In this document: piece after piece, positions 1 through 6,842 of the stretch
Numbering within the stretch: the stretch's first letter is position 1
Layout of the letters: the number at the start of each line of letters is the position of its first letter
Source of the DNA: Variovorax sp.
Lineage (GTDB): Bacteria > Pseudomonadota > Gammaproteobacteria > Burkholderiales > Burkholderiaceae_C
Direction: 5' to 3'
DNA length: 26,718 bases
NCBI GenBank assembly: GCA_028292145.1
Contig: JAQGMX010000550.1
Span: forward strand, 1 to 26,718
Notes under the pieces: model-generated
Told to the model about the DNA's origin: nothing
The model's database searches: none
Seen by the model: the letters and a program-made list of their open reading frames with translations, nothing else
Position numbers and translations under genes: made by a program

Positions 1-151
1 AACTTGGAACGGTGTCGACAGACATTGCAGGCCCTCAAAAAATGCAATGTACCGATGGTCGTTGGGACTGGCAAGCGCGTGTACGCCATCTGCCGTAGCG
101 GCGTGCGGCATTGGCGCCACAATCGCGCGCTGGATCAACCAAGGAGATTCC
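1..151. other. Leader region without a supported gene
   Basis: An open frame runs through part of it but has no family similarity and belongs to no supported gene. The only clear signal is the AAGGAGA ribosome site at 141-147 for the DUF1993 gene. I see no convincing promoter hexamer pair. Confidence 0.5.
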
Positions 152-658
152 ATGGCTTTATCGATGTACGACCTGTCCGTTCCGGTTTTCACGCGAGGTC
201 TGGGTCAGCTGGCTCATCTGCTTGAGAAGGGTCTGGTGCATGCCAGGGCCGAGAACGTCGACCCAGCCACGCTGGTCAACGCGCGGTTGGCGCCGGACAT
301 GTTCACGCTCGCCCGGCAGGTGCAGAGCGCGAGCGATGCGTCGAAGCTGGCCGTCGCACGAATCGCCGGCATCACCGCGCCGCCCTTCGCCGACACCGAG
401 ACCACCTTCGAGGAGCTGCAGGCGCGTATCGCAAAGACACTCGACTACTTCAAGACCGTCGAACGGTCGGAACTCGACGGCAGCGAAGCCCGGCCTGTCG
501 TCGTCAAGACGCGCGGCCATGAACTGCACTTCACCGCAGAGCGCTATCTGCTGCAGTTCGCGCTGCCCAACTTCTTTTTCCACGTGACCACCGCTTACGG
601 CGTGCTTCGCCACAGCGGCGTGCCGGTCGGCAAGCTCGACTATCTCGGCAGCTTCTAG
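152..658 (+). CDS. DUF1993 family protein
   Basis: A 168-residue soluble protein of the DUF1993 family, whose biochemical role is not established. The family look is seen in the N-terminal MYDLSVPVFTRGLGQLAHLL segment, the central ARLAPDMFTLARQVQ helix and the C-terminal LPNFFFHVTTAYGVLRHSGV segment. The length is normal for the family (about 165-175). I chose the ATG at 152 because a strong AAGGAGA ribosome site lies at 141-147; the open frame extends upstream to 47 but without family similarity or a ribosome site. The stop codon overlaps the stop of the convergent hemH by a few bases. DUF1993 proteins resemble DinB/YfiT-like four-helix bundles, but no function should be read from that here. 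Confidence 0.88.
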   Translation: MALSMYDLSVPVFTRGLGQLAHLLEKGLVHARAENVDPATLVNARLAPDMFTLARQVQSASDASKLAVARIAGITAPPFADTETTFEELQARIAKTLDYFKTVERSELDGSEARPVVVKTRGHELHFTAERYLLQFALPNFFFHVTTAYGVLRHSGVPVGKLDYLGSF

Positions 659-1674
659 GACGGCTTGGTCGGCCAGCCGGAGAGATGGCGCTCGGCGATG
701 CCGGCGAGTGCGGTGATCCAGGCCGGGTCGTCGTTCAGGCAAGGGATGTAGTTGAAGGTCTTGCCGCCGGCGTGAAGAAACGCTTCGCGTGCCTCCATCG
801 AGATTTCTTCCAGCGTTTCGAGACAGTCGGCCGGGAAGCCTGGGCACATCACGTCCACGCGACCGACGCCTGCCGCGCCCATTTCGCGCAGCGTCGGCTC
901 GGTGTAGGGCTCCAGCCACTTGGCGCGGCCGAATCGCGACTGGAACGTCACGCGGAATTCAGATTCGGTCAGGCCGAGCCGCTCGGCGATCAGGCGCGCG
1001 GTTTCCAGGCATTGCGACTGGTACGGGTCGCCCAACCTGATGTTGCGTTCCGGAATCCCATGAAAGCTCATGACGAGCTGGTCGGGACGGCCGTTCTGCT
1101 TCCAGTAAGCGGCGACGCTCTGCGCCAACGCATCTATATAGAGAGGGTCGTTGTGGAACTGGTTGACGAAACGCAGTTCGGGCAGACGACGCTGCGTGCG
1201 CGTCCAGCTCGTCACGGCGTCGATGACGCTGGCGGTCGTGGTCGCCGAATACTGCGGATAGGCCTGAAGCACCAGCACGCGCGTCGCGCCTTCGGCCATT
1301 GCTGCGTCGAGCTGTGAAGCGATCGACGGGTTCGCGTAACGCATCGCATGACGCACCGTGAGGCGGTGGCCGCGCTCGCCGAGCCAGCCGGCCAGGAGCT
1401 TTGCCTGCTTTTCTGTCCAGACCTTCAGCGGCGAGCCTTCCGGCATCCAGATGCTGGCGTATTTGGCTGCGGACTTGGCTGGCCGAACGCGCAGGATGAT
1501 CCCGTGCAGGATCAGGCACCAGACGGCACGCGGAATCTCGACGACGCGGTAGTCGTGAAGGAATTGGGAAAGATAGGGGCGGACCGCTTCGGCGGTCGGG
1601 GCATCGGGGGAGCCGAGGTTGCACCAGAGGATGGCGGTGCGTTCTTCGGCGGCAGACGGGGCATTGAGAGGCAT
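655..1674 (-). CDS. hemH: Ferrochelatase (protoporphyrin ferrochelatase)
   Basis: Inserts Fe2+ into protoporphyrin IX, the last step of protoheme synthesis. The 339-residue product shows the family hallmarks in order: LWCNLGSPDAPTAEAVRPYL near the N-terminus, the metal-binding histidine in MSFHGIPER (His about 205), FQSRFGRAKWLEPYTEPTL (about 244-262), and CPGFPADCLETLEEI (about 277-291) with the conserved acidic residues. I chose the ATG at 1674 because the longer open frame (to 1791) only adds sequence antisense to the neighbouring HAD gene. The gene converges on the DUF1993 gene with overlapping stops and diverges from the HAD hydrolase, the two start codons lying only 15 bp apart. No lipid anchor or membrane segment is obvious, as expected for a bacterial peripheral enzyme. 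Confidence 0.95.
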   Translation of the reverse strand: MPLNAPSAAEERTAILWCNLGSPDAPTAEAVRPYLSQFLHDYRVVEIPRAVWCLILHGIILRVRPAKSAAKYASIWMPEGSPLKVWTEKQAKLLAGWLGERGHRLTVRHAMRYANPSIASQLDAAMAEGATRVLVLQAYPQYSATTTASVIDAVTSWTRTQRRLPELRFVNQFHNDPLYIDALAQSVAAYWKQNGRPDQLVMSFHGIPERNIRLGDPYQSQCLETARLIAERLGLTESEFRVTFQSRFGRAKWLEPYTEPTLREMGAAGVGRVDVMCPGFPADCLETLEEISMEAREAFLHAGGKTFNYIPCLNDDPAWITALAGIAERHLSGWPTKPS

Positions 1675-1689
1675 GCGATATTCTGCTGC

Positions 1690-2415
1690 ATGACCCTTGA
1701 CGTTTCGCGCATCGAAGCCATTTCCCTGGACCTCGACGACACGCTGTGGCCCATCTGGCCCACCATCGAACGCGCGGAAGAGGTTCTGCATGCCTGGCTG
1801 TTGCGTGAGGCGCCGCGTACGGCGGATCTTCTGGTGAAGCCGGGCGTGCTGCGCGAATTACGTGAAGCGACGGCACGCGAGCGCTCCGATCTGGCGCACG
1901 ACCTGAGCGGTCTGCGGCGCGAATCGATTCGTACAGCCTTGCGACGGACTGGTGAAGACCCAGCGCTTGCAGAATCTGCGTTCGACGTCTTCTTCGCGGA
2001 GCGTCAGCGGGTGGTGCTGTACGACGACGCTTTGCCGGCACTGCAGCTGCTCAGCGCCCGCTATCCGCTGATCGCCATCTCCAACGGAAACGCCGACCTT
2101 CGCCAGACCGGCATCGATCGATGGTTTCGCGCCGGCTTCAGTGCGCGCGAATTCGGCAGCGCCAAGCCGCATGCGCCGATTTTCGAGGCAGCTGCCGCTT
2201 CGGTCGGGGTGCAGCCCAGCGCAGTACTGCATGTCGGCGACGACGCCGAACTCGATGTGATCGGCGCGCGGAACGCCGGTATGCAAGCGGTCTGGCTTGC
2301 TCGCGAGGGCGCGAACGCCGTTCCGCCCGTCTGGCCGATAGACGCGCATCCGCACGTCACCGTCACCACGCTCCTGGCGCTGTGTGAATTGTTGGGAATT
2401 GCAGTTCCCGACTGA
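1690..2415 (+). CDS. HAD-family (subfamily IA) hydrolase
   Basis: A 241-residue haloacid-dehalogenase-superfamily hydrolase, probably a Mg2+-dependent phosphatase of unknown substrate. All four HAD motifs are visible: motif I DLDDT (nucleophile Asp14, general acid Asp16), motif II in IAISNGNADL (Ser131), motif III lysine in GSAKPHAPIF (Lys159), and motif IV HVGDDAELDV (Asp184/Asp185). A helical cap domain fits between motifs I and II (about residues 20-110), as in subfamily IA. The ATG at 1690 is just upstream of motif I; extending further into hemH antisense sequence adds nothing family-like. It is divergent from hemH with only 15 bp between starts. A terminator-like repeat lies about 55 bp downstream. 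Confidence 0.9.
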   Translation: MTLDVSRIEAISLDLDDTLWPIWPTIERAEEVLHAWLLREAPRTADLLVKPGVLRELREATARERSDLAHDLSGLRRESIRTALRRTGEDPALAESAFDVFFAERQRVVLYDDALPALQLLSARYPLIAISNGNADLRQTGIDRWFRAGFSAREFGSAKPHAPIFEAAAASVGVQPSAVLHVGDDAELDVIGARNAGMQAVWLAREGANAVPPVWPIDAHPHVTVTTLLALCELLGIAVPD

Positions 2416-2428
2416 GTGCGAATTACTT

Positions 2429-2445
2429 CACTACAGCACGTAGTG
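2429..2445. repeat. Small inverted repeat downstream of the HAD gene
   Basis: Arms CACTAC (2429-2434) and GTAGTG (2440-2445) flank a 5-base spacer, 14 bases after the HAD stop codon. The second arm is not followed by a T-run, so it could be an operator or the upper part of a processing hairpin as easily as a terminator. Function is unassigned. Confidence 0.4.
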
Positions 2446-2469
2446 GAATGAATTAATACTTTGTCTAAA

Positions 2470-2502
2470 AGCGTTTCGGATCAATCCGAAGCGCTAATTT
2501 TC
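2470..2502 (+). terminator. Probable intrinsic terminator of the HAD gene / left edge of the T3SS island
   Basis: A near-perfect inverted repeat pairs 2470-2481 with 2484-2495. The arms are 12 bases, 11 matching plus one G-T pair in RNA, and the GC-rich core includes TTCGG/CCGAA. The right arm is followed by TAATTTTC. The apparent 2-base loop would open to about 4-6 bases. Its position between the last flank gene and the first island gene fits a rho-independent terminator, although the T-run is short. A palindromic operator is the alternative. Confidence 0.6.
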
Positions 2503-2606
2503 TGCGTCGATTATACGATGCGACGCGGTTGACCTATTTGCGTGGAGTTGATTTCCAATGCAATCGGAATCAATGGGCTGGTAAAACTTACTTTAAAGGA
2601 AGAATC

Positions 2607-2894
2607 ATGAGCGGATTTAGCGCAATTAGCGGAATTCTTAATAAGGCGGCTCCCCTGGCTGGTGGCGGTGCAAGTGGCCCTTTGGATGCATTGAAAAAAG
2701 CGGCAGGACCCGTAGGGGAACTATTGGGTGCGGTCGCACCTTTGGCCGGAGCGGCTGCAAGTATGACGCCAATCGGTATGGGCGTCACTGCCGCAGCCAG
2801 TCTGCTGGGAGGTGCTTCATCACCTTCGCCAGATAGTAATAAAGTGGTAGCTAACAATGATTCTAACTCGGTGGGCAGTTCTTTCGGTTTTTGA
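2607..2894 (+). CDS. Small Gly/Ala-rich hydrophobic protein, putative T3SS-associated secreted protein
   Basis: Not recognised from any named family. The ATG at 2607 has a good ribosome site (AAGGAAG, 2596-2602) and gives 95 residues; the open frame upstream to 2529 lacks a ribosome site. The protein is very rich in Gly and Ala, with two amphipathic-to-hydrophobic stretches (about residues 29-50 and 53-70). It ends in a Ser/Asn-rich hydrophilic tail finishing in FGF. There is no signal peptide, no cysteine and no aromatic core. It is the first gene of the T3SS island, just after the terminator-like repeat, where Hrp systems carry pilin, harpin or other secreted accessory proteins. A small harpin-like or membrane-active substrate is possible, but this is inference only. 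Confidence 0.6.
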   Translation: MSGFSAISGILNKAAPLAGGGASGPLDALKKAAGPVGELLGAVAPLAGAAASMTPIGMGVTAAASLLGGASSPSPDSNKVVANNDSNSVGSSFGF

Positions 2895-2932
2895 AGCGTT
2901 CAGGGGCTTTGCATGTATGGGAGTCCGCCGTT

Positions 2933-2957
2933 TCGAAGATGATTAAAGAATCTTCGA
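2933..2957. repeat. Hairpin-forming inverted repeat after the 95-aa gene
   Basis: Perfect 8-base arms TCGAAGAT (2933-2940) and ATCTTCGA (2950-2957) flank a 9-base loop, 39 bases after the preceding stop. A TTTT run follows about 10 bases after the stem, so it could be a weak terminator or attenuator between the first two island genes, or a regulator-binding dyad. The rest of the 268-base gap (2895-3162) is AT-rich and contains no gene that I can support. Confidence 0.45.
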
Positions 2958-3061
2958 CCTAGGTGTTTTGATAATCTTGCAGTTCTGATTTATTTCGGTA
3001 TGAGATGGATTATTCAAGGCAATCAGGACGTGCAAACTAGGATTTTTCTGATATTTTAAAT

Positions 3062-3090
3062 TTTGCTACGCCTTTTTATTCTTTTAATAT
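3062..3090 (+). promoter_or_regulatory. Possible promoter upstream of the pilin-like gene
   Basis: In the most AT-rich stretch of the window, a TAATAT hexamer (3085-3090) lies 17 bases after TTTGCT (3062-3067), about 72 bases before the next start codon. The -10 is good, the -35 is poor. I found no GGAACC/CCAC hrp box, so control by an activator at this site is only a guess. Confidence 0.3.
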
Positions 3091-3162
3091 AGGTGTTGGC
3101 TCATTAACATTTTCTACAACTGTCAAAAACTGAAGTTCTAGAAATCAACTTTGGAGTCTGAA

Positions 3163-3387
3163 ATGGCGTTAGCAGGTCTCGGAGTAGATAAGGCGGCCAA
3201 GGCAGCGGGTAATGCCGCCGATCTTCGGCTGCAACTCAAAGGAATGAAAAACGAGCAAATGGTAACTGAATCCATGGAAATGAAAATGGACGACGAAGCC
3301 AATTCCCAGATGAAGAAAAATGCCGGAGACGCAATGAAGGCTCGCTTGGAGGGAGCCTCGAAACTTGCAGGGGCCTTCAATTTCTAG
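3163..3387 (+). CDS. Small helical protein, candidate Hrp pilin / T3SS filament subunit (SctF-like)
   Basis: A 74-residue protein predicted almost entirely helical. It begins MALAGLG and has a Met/Lys/Glu-rich middle (KNEQMVTESMEMKMDDEA) and a C-terminal helix GDAMKARLEGASKLAGAFNF. There is no signal peptide or cysteine. The ATG at 3163 has GGAG 7 bases upstream; the TTG at 3151 is a less likely start. Size, hydrophilic helical content, an aromatic C-terminus and position at the head of the operon, two genes before sctI-sctJ, match Hrp pilins such as HrpA, which starts hrpA-hrpZ-hrpB-hrcJ in Pseudomonas syringae. Pilin sequences diverge very fast, so this is a positional and compositional assignment, not homology I can demonstrate. 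Confidence 0.6.
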   Translation: MALAGLGVDKAAKAAGNAADLRLQLKGMKNEQMVTESMEMKMDDEANSQMKKNAGDAMKARLEGASKLAGAFNF

Positions 3388-3425
3388 TCTGCATTTCTCA
3401 ATTGTTTCAAATCATCTTAAAAATC

Positions 3426-4310
3426 ATGTCTATCAATAATCCGGGCCTTCATCAAAAGCAATTTGCTCAGTTGCCGATGGGTCATTTTCAAAGTATGAGT
3501 ACCACAAGCACCACGACCGTCACCAACGGGAGCGTCCGGGGTGCTTGCCATGATCTGTGGACCGGCAAGGCATCGGAAAGAGAGATGTCGGTCAAAGAAG
3601 GCGAAGAGTCGACCGAAATCACGACACCGGGTGGTTACAAGATCACAGGTTTTGGTCAAAGCAGCGCTGATGGCGGAAAACTCGAAATCGTTGATCCCGA
3701 TGGAAAAAAGACAACTGTGTGGGGCGACCCGCATGTCGACCAGACGGACAAGGATGGCAAGACAAAGCGCGCCTTCGACGTAAAAAGTCGGACGACCTTT
3801 ACTCTGCCGGATAAGACGGTAATCACCATGAACATGAAGCCGTCGACCAACGGGACTGATACCACCATGCTTTCTGACGTGATGGTTACTAACGGCGACA
3901 AAGGCGTGCTTATGAGCGACATGATGTCCGGCAAGGGAAAGATGAAGACTGATGAAGGCTACGGTCCACTGATGGACGATATGGTCGACGATGGAAACGT
4001 TTTGAACATGGCCAAGAACGGCAAGTTCTACGAAGCCAATCAATTCGGCGGAATGAGCAAGGTTACTCAAGAGAGCATCAATAGAGCGGAAAGCGAAATG
4101 GCCGATGACTGTACGGGGGAGGCGGCACAGGATTCCGATGAAATGCTTATGAATCAGTTCATGCAGCAAATTCAAAAGCTGTTGGGCGGATTCAATTCAG
4201 ATTTCCTGAAGTCGTTGCTTTCGGGAACATCTTCCAGTTCGTCGTCGCGTTATCCGCATTTGAGCACGCAGCATATGAACCTCAATACCGCGACAGCTGG
4301 CTGGTTCTGA
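3426..4310 (+). CDS. DUF1521 (metal-ion-inducible autocleavage) protein, putative T3SS effector
   Basis: A 294-residue protein with a DUF1521 domain, the domain of rhizobial NopE effectors and a Vibrio T3SS protein that cuts itself when calcium binds. The diagnostic GDPHVD motif is at residues about 100-105 (3723-3740); in NopE1 the cut is after the Asp of GD'PH. It is preceded by the beta-rich EITTPGGYKITGFG region and followed by TFTLPDKTVITMNMKP and an acidic region (about 175-245) that could bind metal. The N-terminus is Ser/Thr-rich without a Sec signal, as in T3SS substrates; the C-terminus has a hydrophobic helix (FMQQIQKLLGGFNSDFLKSLL) and a Ser run. It sits where hrpZ lies in Hrp1 clusters. 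The start is uncertain (TTG 3402, ATG 3426, ATG 3477); none has a good ribosome site. Confidence 0.82.
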   Translation: MSINNPGLHQKQFAQLPMGHFQSMSTTSTTTVTNGSVRGACHDLWTGKASEREMSVKEGEESTEITTPGGYKITGFGQSSADGGKLEIVDPDGKKTTVWGDPHVDQTDKDGKTKRAFDVKSRTTFTLPDKTVITMNMKPSTNGTDTTMLSDVMVTNGDKGVLMSDMMSGKGKMKTDEGYGPLMDDMVDDGNVLNMAKNGKFYEANQFGGMSKVTQESINRAESEMADDCTGEAAQDSDEMLMNQFMQQIQKLLGGFNSDFLKSLLSGTSSSSSSRYPHLSTQHMNLNTATAGWF

Positions 4311-4329
4311 AGATTCCGAGTTTTCTGCC

Positions 4330-4701
4330 ATGTCGTTCTCATCTCCCTCAATCGACGCCTTGCGCCCGAGCGCACCTGCATCCGCAGCAGAAGCGGGTCA
4401 GGGGGCGTCTGCGCTTTCAGCACCAGAAGCACCCTCTTTAGAGGGCGACGAATTTCACACGATGGTCGAGGGCAGCTCCGCTACCGAGTCTTCGGGCAGC
4501 GTAATGGGAATGCTCAAAGGCGTCGACAAATCCGGGAAAGCAGCAGAAAGCGCCATCCTCGACGTTGCAAAGACCGGCGACATTTCGCGCATGTACGACG
4601 CGACTGCCGCCATGGCACGCTTCAATCTCCAGACGCTCGTGCTGAACAAATTGGCCAGCAAGGTAGGTCAGGCCGTCGATCGACTGACGAACTTGCAGTA
4701 A
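4330..4701 (+). CDS. sctI: T3SS inner rod protein SctI (HrpB/YscI family)
   Basis: A 123-residue inner-rod/adapter subunit that links the export gate to the needle or pilus. The N-terminal half is Ala/Ser/Pro-rich and disordered. The conserved C-terminal helix carries the family pattern ILDVAKTGDISRMYDATAAM followed by LVLNKLASKVGQAVDRLTNLQ, closely resembling the C-termini of YscI and HrpB, which pack against the SctR/S/T export gate. It lies 8 bases before sctJ, the classic hrpB-hrcJ pairing. The ATG at 4330 has no strong ribosome site, so it may be translated by coupling to the DUF1521 gene 19 bases upstream. The length is typical (about 110-140). Confidence 0.85.
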   Translation: MSFSSPSIDALRPSAPASAAEAGQGASALSAPEAPSLEGDEFHTMVEGSSATESSGSVMGMLKGVDKSGKAAESAILDVAKTGDISRMYDATAAMARFNLQTLVLNKLASKVGQAVDRLTNLQ

Positions 4702-4709
4702 TCGACGTT

Positions 4710-5621
4710 ATGAAGATCGTCGCTAGCTGCGTTGCAGCACCTGTTTCTGGCACGTCATTGCGCACGTTTCTGAATCGCTTCATTCACCGGTTGCTGGGGA
4801 TGGGAGCAATTCTCTGTGTCTTGATTTCCCTTTTCGGGCTGACCGGCTGCGACTCTGCAACTTCTCCTTTGCATCGGGGCCTGAGCGAAACCGAGGCGAA
4901 CCGCCTGGTGTCATTTCTCGACCGGTACGAAATCGCGGCCGGCAAGACAGTCGAGCGCGATGGCGTGACGGTCTTCGTTCCGTCGACTGAACTTGCACGT
5001 GCAGCGCGGCTGTCGTCCCGAGCCGGACTTCCGCGGACTGACTACAAATCTTTTGGAGCCATCTTTCCCAAGGACGGCCTTATTTCATCGCCGCTCGAAG
5101 AGCGGGCGCGGATGACGTTCGCGGTTTCGCAGCAGATCGAAGCCATGCTGGCGGACATCGACGGCGTCGTCAGCGCGCGGGTCAATGTGGTCATTCCCGA
5201 GCGGCGCAACGGGCGGTTCGCGGAGACGCCTTCAGCAGCGGTACTCATCAGACATCTCGACGGTCTGGAAACCGACATGCTGACACACAAGATCCGCCGG
5301 CTCGTGGCTTCCAGCGTTCCCGGTCTCGTCGATGCAGATCCGCGCCAGATCAGCATCAGTTTCGTTCCTGTTTTCCGGCCGGATGCGAAAGATGAATCCA
5401 GCGGTGGCAGTTCCGAAGATTCCATCACTATGGCTTCCAAGTCGTCTTCTTCGTCCTCATCTTCTTCGTCCATGCCTGCAACGGAGGAGCGTCAGCTGTT
5501 CGGCGGCTGGCCCTACGTCTTTGGAATCATCACGGCGCTCATGATCTGCGGCTTCATCATGCGCAGACAGTTCATGCCGCCGATGGACATGTCCGATGAG
5601 CTCGAACTCTCGCAGTACTGA
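4710..5621 (+). CDS. sctJ: T3SS inner-membrane ring lipoprotein SctJ (HrcJ/YscJ/PrgK)
   Basis: Forms the inner ring of the basal body in the periplasm. The 303-residue product has a lipoprotein signal with lipobox LTGC (lipidated Cys about 47). Two ring-building domains follow, including LSETEANRLVSFLDRYEI, the SSPLEERARMTFAVSQQIEAML segment and the VSARVNVVIPERR strand. A C-terminal membrane helix (about 268-285) is followed by a short cytoplasmic tail. The signal region is long from the ATG at 4710; an internal ATG at 4800 would leave no positive n-region, so I keep 4710. A run of ten serines (about residues 243-252), encoded by repeated TCN codons, forms an unusual linker before the membrane helix. 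Flanked by sctI and sctK in the usual order. Confidence 0.95.
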   Translation: MKIVASCVAAPVSGTSLRTFLNRFIHRLLGMGAILCVLISLFGLTGCDSATSPLHRGLSETEANRLVSFLDRYEIAAGKTVERDGVTVFVPSTELARAARLSSRAGLPRTDYKSFGAIFPKDGLISSPLEERARMTFAVSQQIEAMLADIDGVVSARVNVVIPERRNGRFAETPSAAVLIRHLDGLETDMLTHKIRRLVASSVPGLVDADPRQISISFVPVFRPDAKDESSGGSSEDSITMASKSSSSSSSSSSMPATEERQLFGGWPYVFGIITALMICGFIMRRQFMPPMDMSDELELSQY

Positions 5622-5628
5622 GCGCGTG

Positions 5629-6153
5629 ATGACGACACCTCGCCGTACCAGTTCCGCTCCAGGCGCGATCGACGACAGCTGGTTCGGAACGGATTTTCGT
5701 TTCACGTCGCCTACCTGGCGTCTGATGCACGCCGAAGAAGCAGCTGCAAGCGGCGATTTTGCGTGTCTCGAACCGGAGGTCGTGGATTTGCTTTCGGACG
5801 GATGGCCGGCGCACGCGGTGGCGCTAGTTGCTTCGGCCTGGTGGCTGGCGGAAGCGCTCTGGCGCAATGGTGTTGCCGGCTCGGTGCTGGGTGCGGTCCA
5901 TCTGCGGAGGGCAAGGCAGATTGGTCTGGCCGTACTTGCAAACGCTCCAATCAGTCCGCCCGCCCACCCTGCTGCAGCCGCGTGGCTGGCGTCCGAACTG
6001 TTCGAGGAGCCCTGTCGTACAACGATCCGGTTGCAGCTGGCCCGTTCGCAGCCGGCGGATGATGAAGTCTGCGCTCAGATCAGGCGACAGATCACCCCGG
6101 CGCAGGCCACGCGGCTCGTCGGTTATGCGCGCGTCTCGATGGGTGTGGCATGA
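5629..6153 (+). CDS. sctK: T3SS sorting-platform protein SctK (HrpD/YscK family, by position)
   Basis: A 174-residue protein between sctJ and sctL, the place of YscK/HrpD, an accessory part of the cytoplasmic sorting platform that joins SctD to SctQ. It is Ala/Leu/Trp-rich and helical, with WRLMHAEEAAASGDFACLEPEVVDLLSDGWPAH near the N-terminus and the segment EVCAQIRRQITPAQATRLVGYARV at the C-terminus. There is no signal peptide or membrane helix. SctK sequences are poorly conserved, so the assignment rests mainly on position, size and soluble helical nature. I chose ATG 5629 (GTG 5626 is adjacent), 7 bases after the sctJ stop. Its own stop overlaps the sctL start in an ATGA, so the two are probably translationally coupled. 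Confidence 0.75.
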   Translation: MTTPRRTSSAPGAIDDSWFGTDFRFTSPTWRLMHAEEAAASGDFACLEPEVVDLLSDGWPAHAVALVASAWWLAEALWRNGVAGSVLGAVHLRRARQIGLAVLANAPISPPAHPAAAAWLASELFEEPCRTTIRLQLARSQPADDEVCAQIRRQITPAQATRLVGYARVSMGVA

Positions 6154-6842
6154 GCGTTTTTCCACGCGTCGAGTTGCACGAGATGATCGAATCGCCGGGC
6201 CCGGCGCTGGCGTTCAGCGTCATCCGTTCGGCTGATATTGCGACAGCAGGCCAAGGCCGCCAGCTGGTCATGCAAGCCTGGATTCGAGCGGATGAGATTG
6301 TGGCCGAGGCGCATGCGCAGGCAGCTGCATACGTTGCACAGGCGCGCGTCGATTCAGCAACCGCGCAATCTGCCTGGTATGCGGATCAGGCGGCGCTCTT
6401 CGAATCGAGGACCGCGCAGGCCATCGATCTTCTGTGTCGCACGACAGGACAGATTGCCGAAGCCGTGATTACGGCCATCTTCGAGCGGATGCCGGCCTTG
6501 CCGATACAGGCGTCGGTGGAAATCGCCGTTCGGCTGCTGCGTGCCGAGATGCGGTCGCATGTGCTTTGCCATTCCCTCGACTTCGACGCCGTCGATGCTG
6601 CGTCGGCGTCATTGGGCGCCATGCAAACGCAGACCGATGAAGCTGTCAGGCGGGGCGAACTGATATTTCGCGACGCGCAAGGCGAGGTCCGAGTGGACGG
6701 GACCAACGCTTTGCTGCAACTGCTCGCCGATTGGAAAACGGCGTTGAGCTCCGCGTTGCCGCTGGCACCCCATCTGCAGGTTTCCCGTCAACAGCAAATT
6801 TCCGGTGTTTCATCCACTACAGAAAGCGAAGTGCATCCGTGA
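6150..6842 (+). CDS. sctL: T3SS ATPase regulator/stator SctL (HrpE/YscL/FliH family)
   Basis: A 230-residue peripheral stalk protein that tethers the SctN ATPase to SctQ in the sorting platform. The central part has the typical long Ala-rich helix of FliH/YscL proteins (about residues 45-100, with IRADEIVAEAHAQAAAYVAQ), followed by a globular C-terminal domain (about 105-205) containing IQASVEIAVRLLRAEMRSH and VRRGELIFRDAQGEVRVDGT. A Ser/Gln-rich tail ends the protein. The ATG at 6150 overlaps the sctK stop by 4 bases; the sctL stop overlaps the GTG of the following small gene. No signal or membrane segment is seen, as expected for a cytoplasmic component. Confidence 0.9.
   Translation: MSVFPRVELHEMIESPGPALAFSVIRSADIATAGQGRQLVMQAWIRADEIVAEAHAQAAAYVAQARVDSATAQSAWYADQAALFESRTAQAIDLLCRTTGQIAEAVITAIFERMPALPIQASVEIAVRLLRAEMRSHVLCHSLDFDAVDAASASLGAMQTQTDEAVRRGELIFRDAQGEVRVDGTNALLQLLADWKTALSSALPLAPHLQVSRQQQISGVSSTTESEVHP

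Noticed and set aside
158..919. Minus-strand open frame spanning the DUF1993 and hemH genes
   Set aside because: It overlaps two well-supported genes in other frames and has Arg-rich shadow composition.
2932..2956. Two TTCG motifs 17 bases apart, like a PIP/hrpII box
   Set aside because: The PIP and hrpII boxes need a 16-base gap between TTCG cores (TTCGB-N15-TTCGB); here the gap is 17, the fifth base is A, and both copies arise from the arms of the hairpin.
2416..3162. hrp box (GGAACC-N15/16-CCACNNA) upstream of the first island genes
   Set aside because: I found no pair of matching elements at the right spacing in either gap.
3417..4175. Long open frame on the minus strand opposite the DUF1521 gene
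   Set aside because: It is antisense to a gene with a recognisable domain, shows no family similarity and has His/Val-rich shadow composition.
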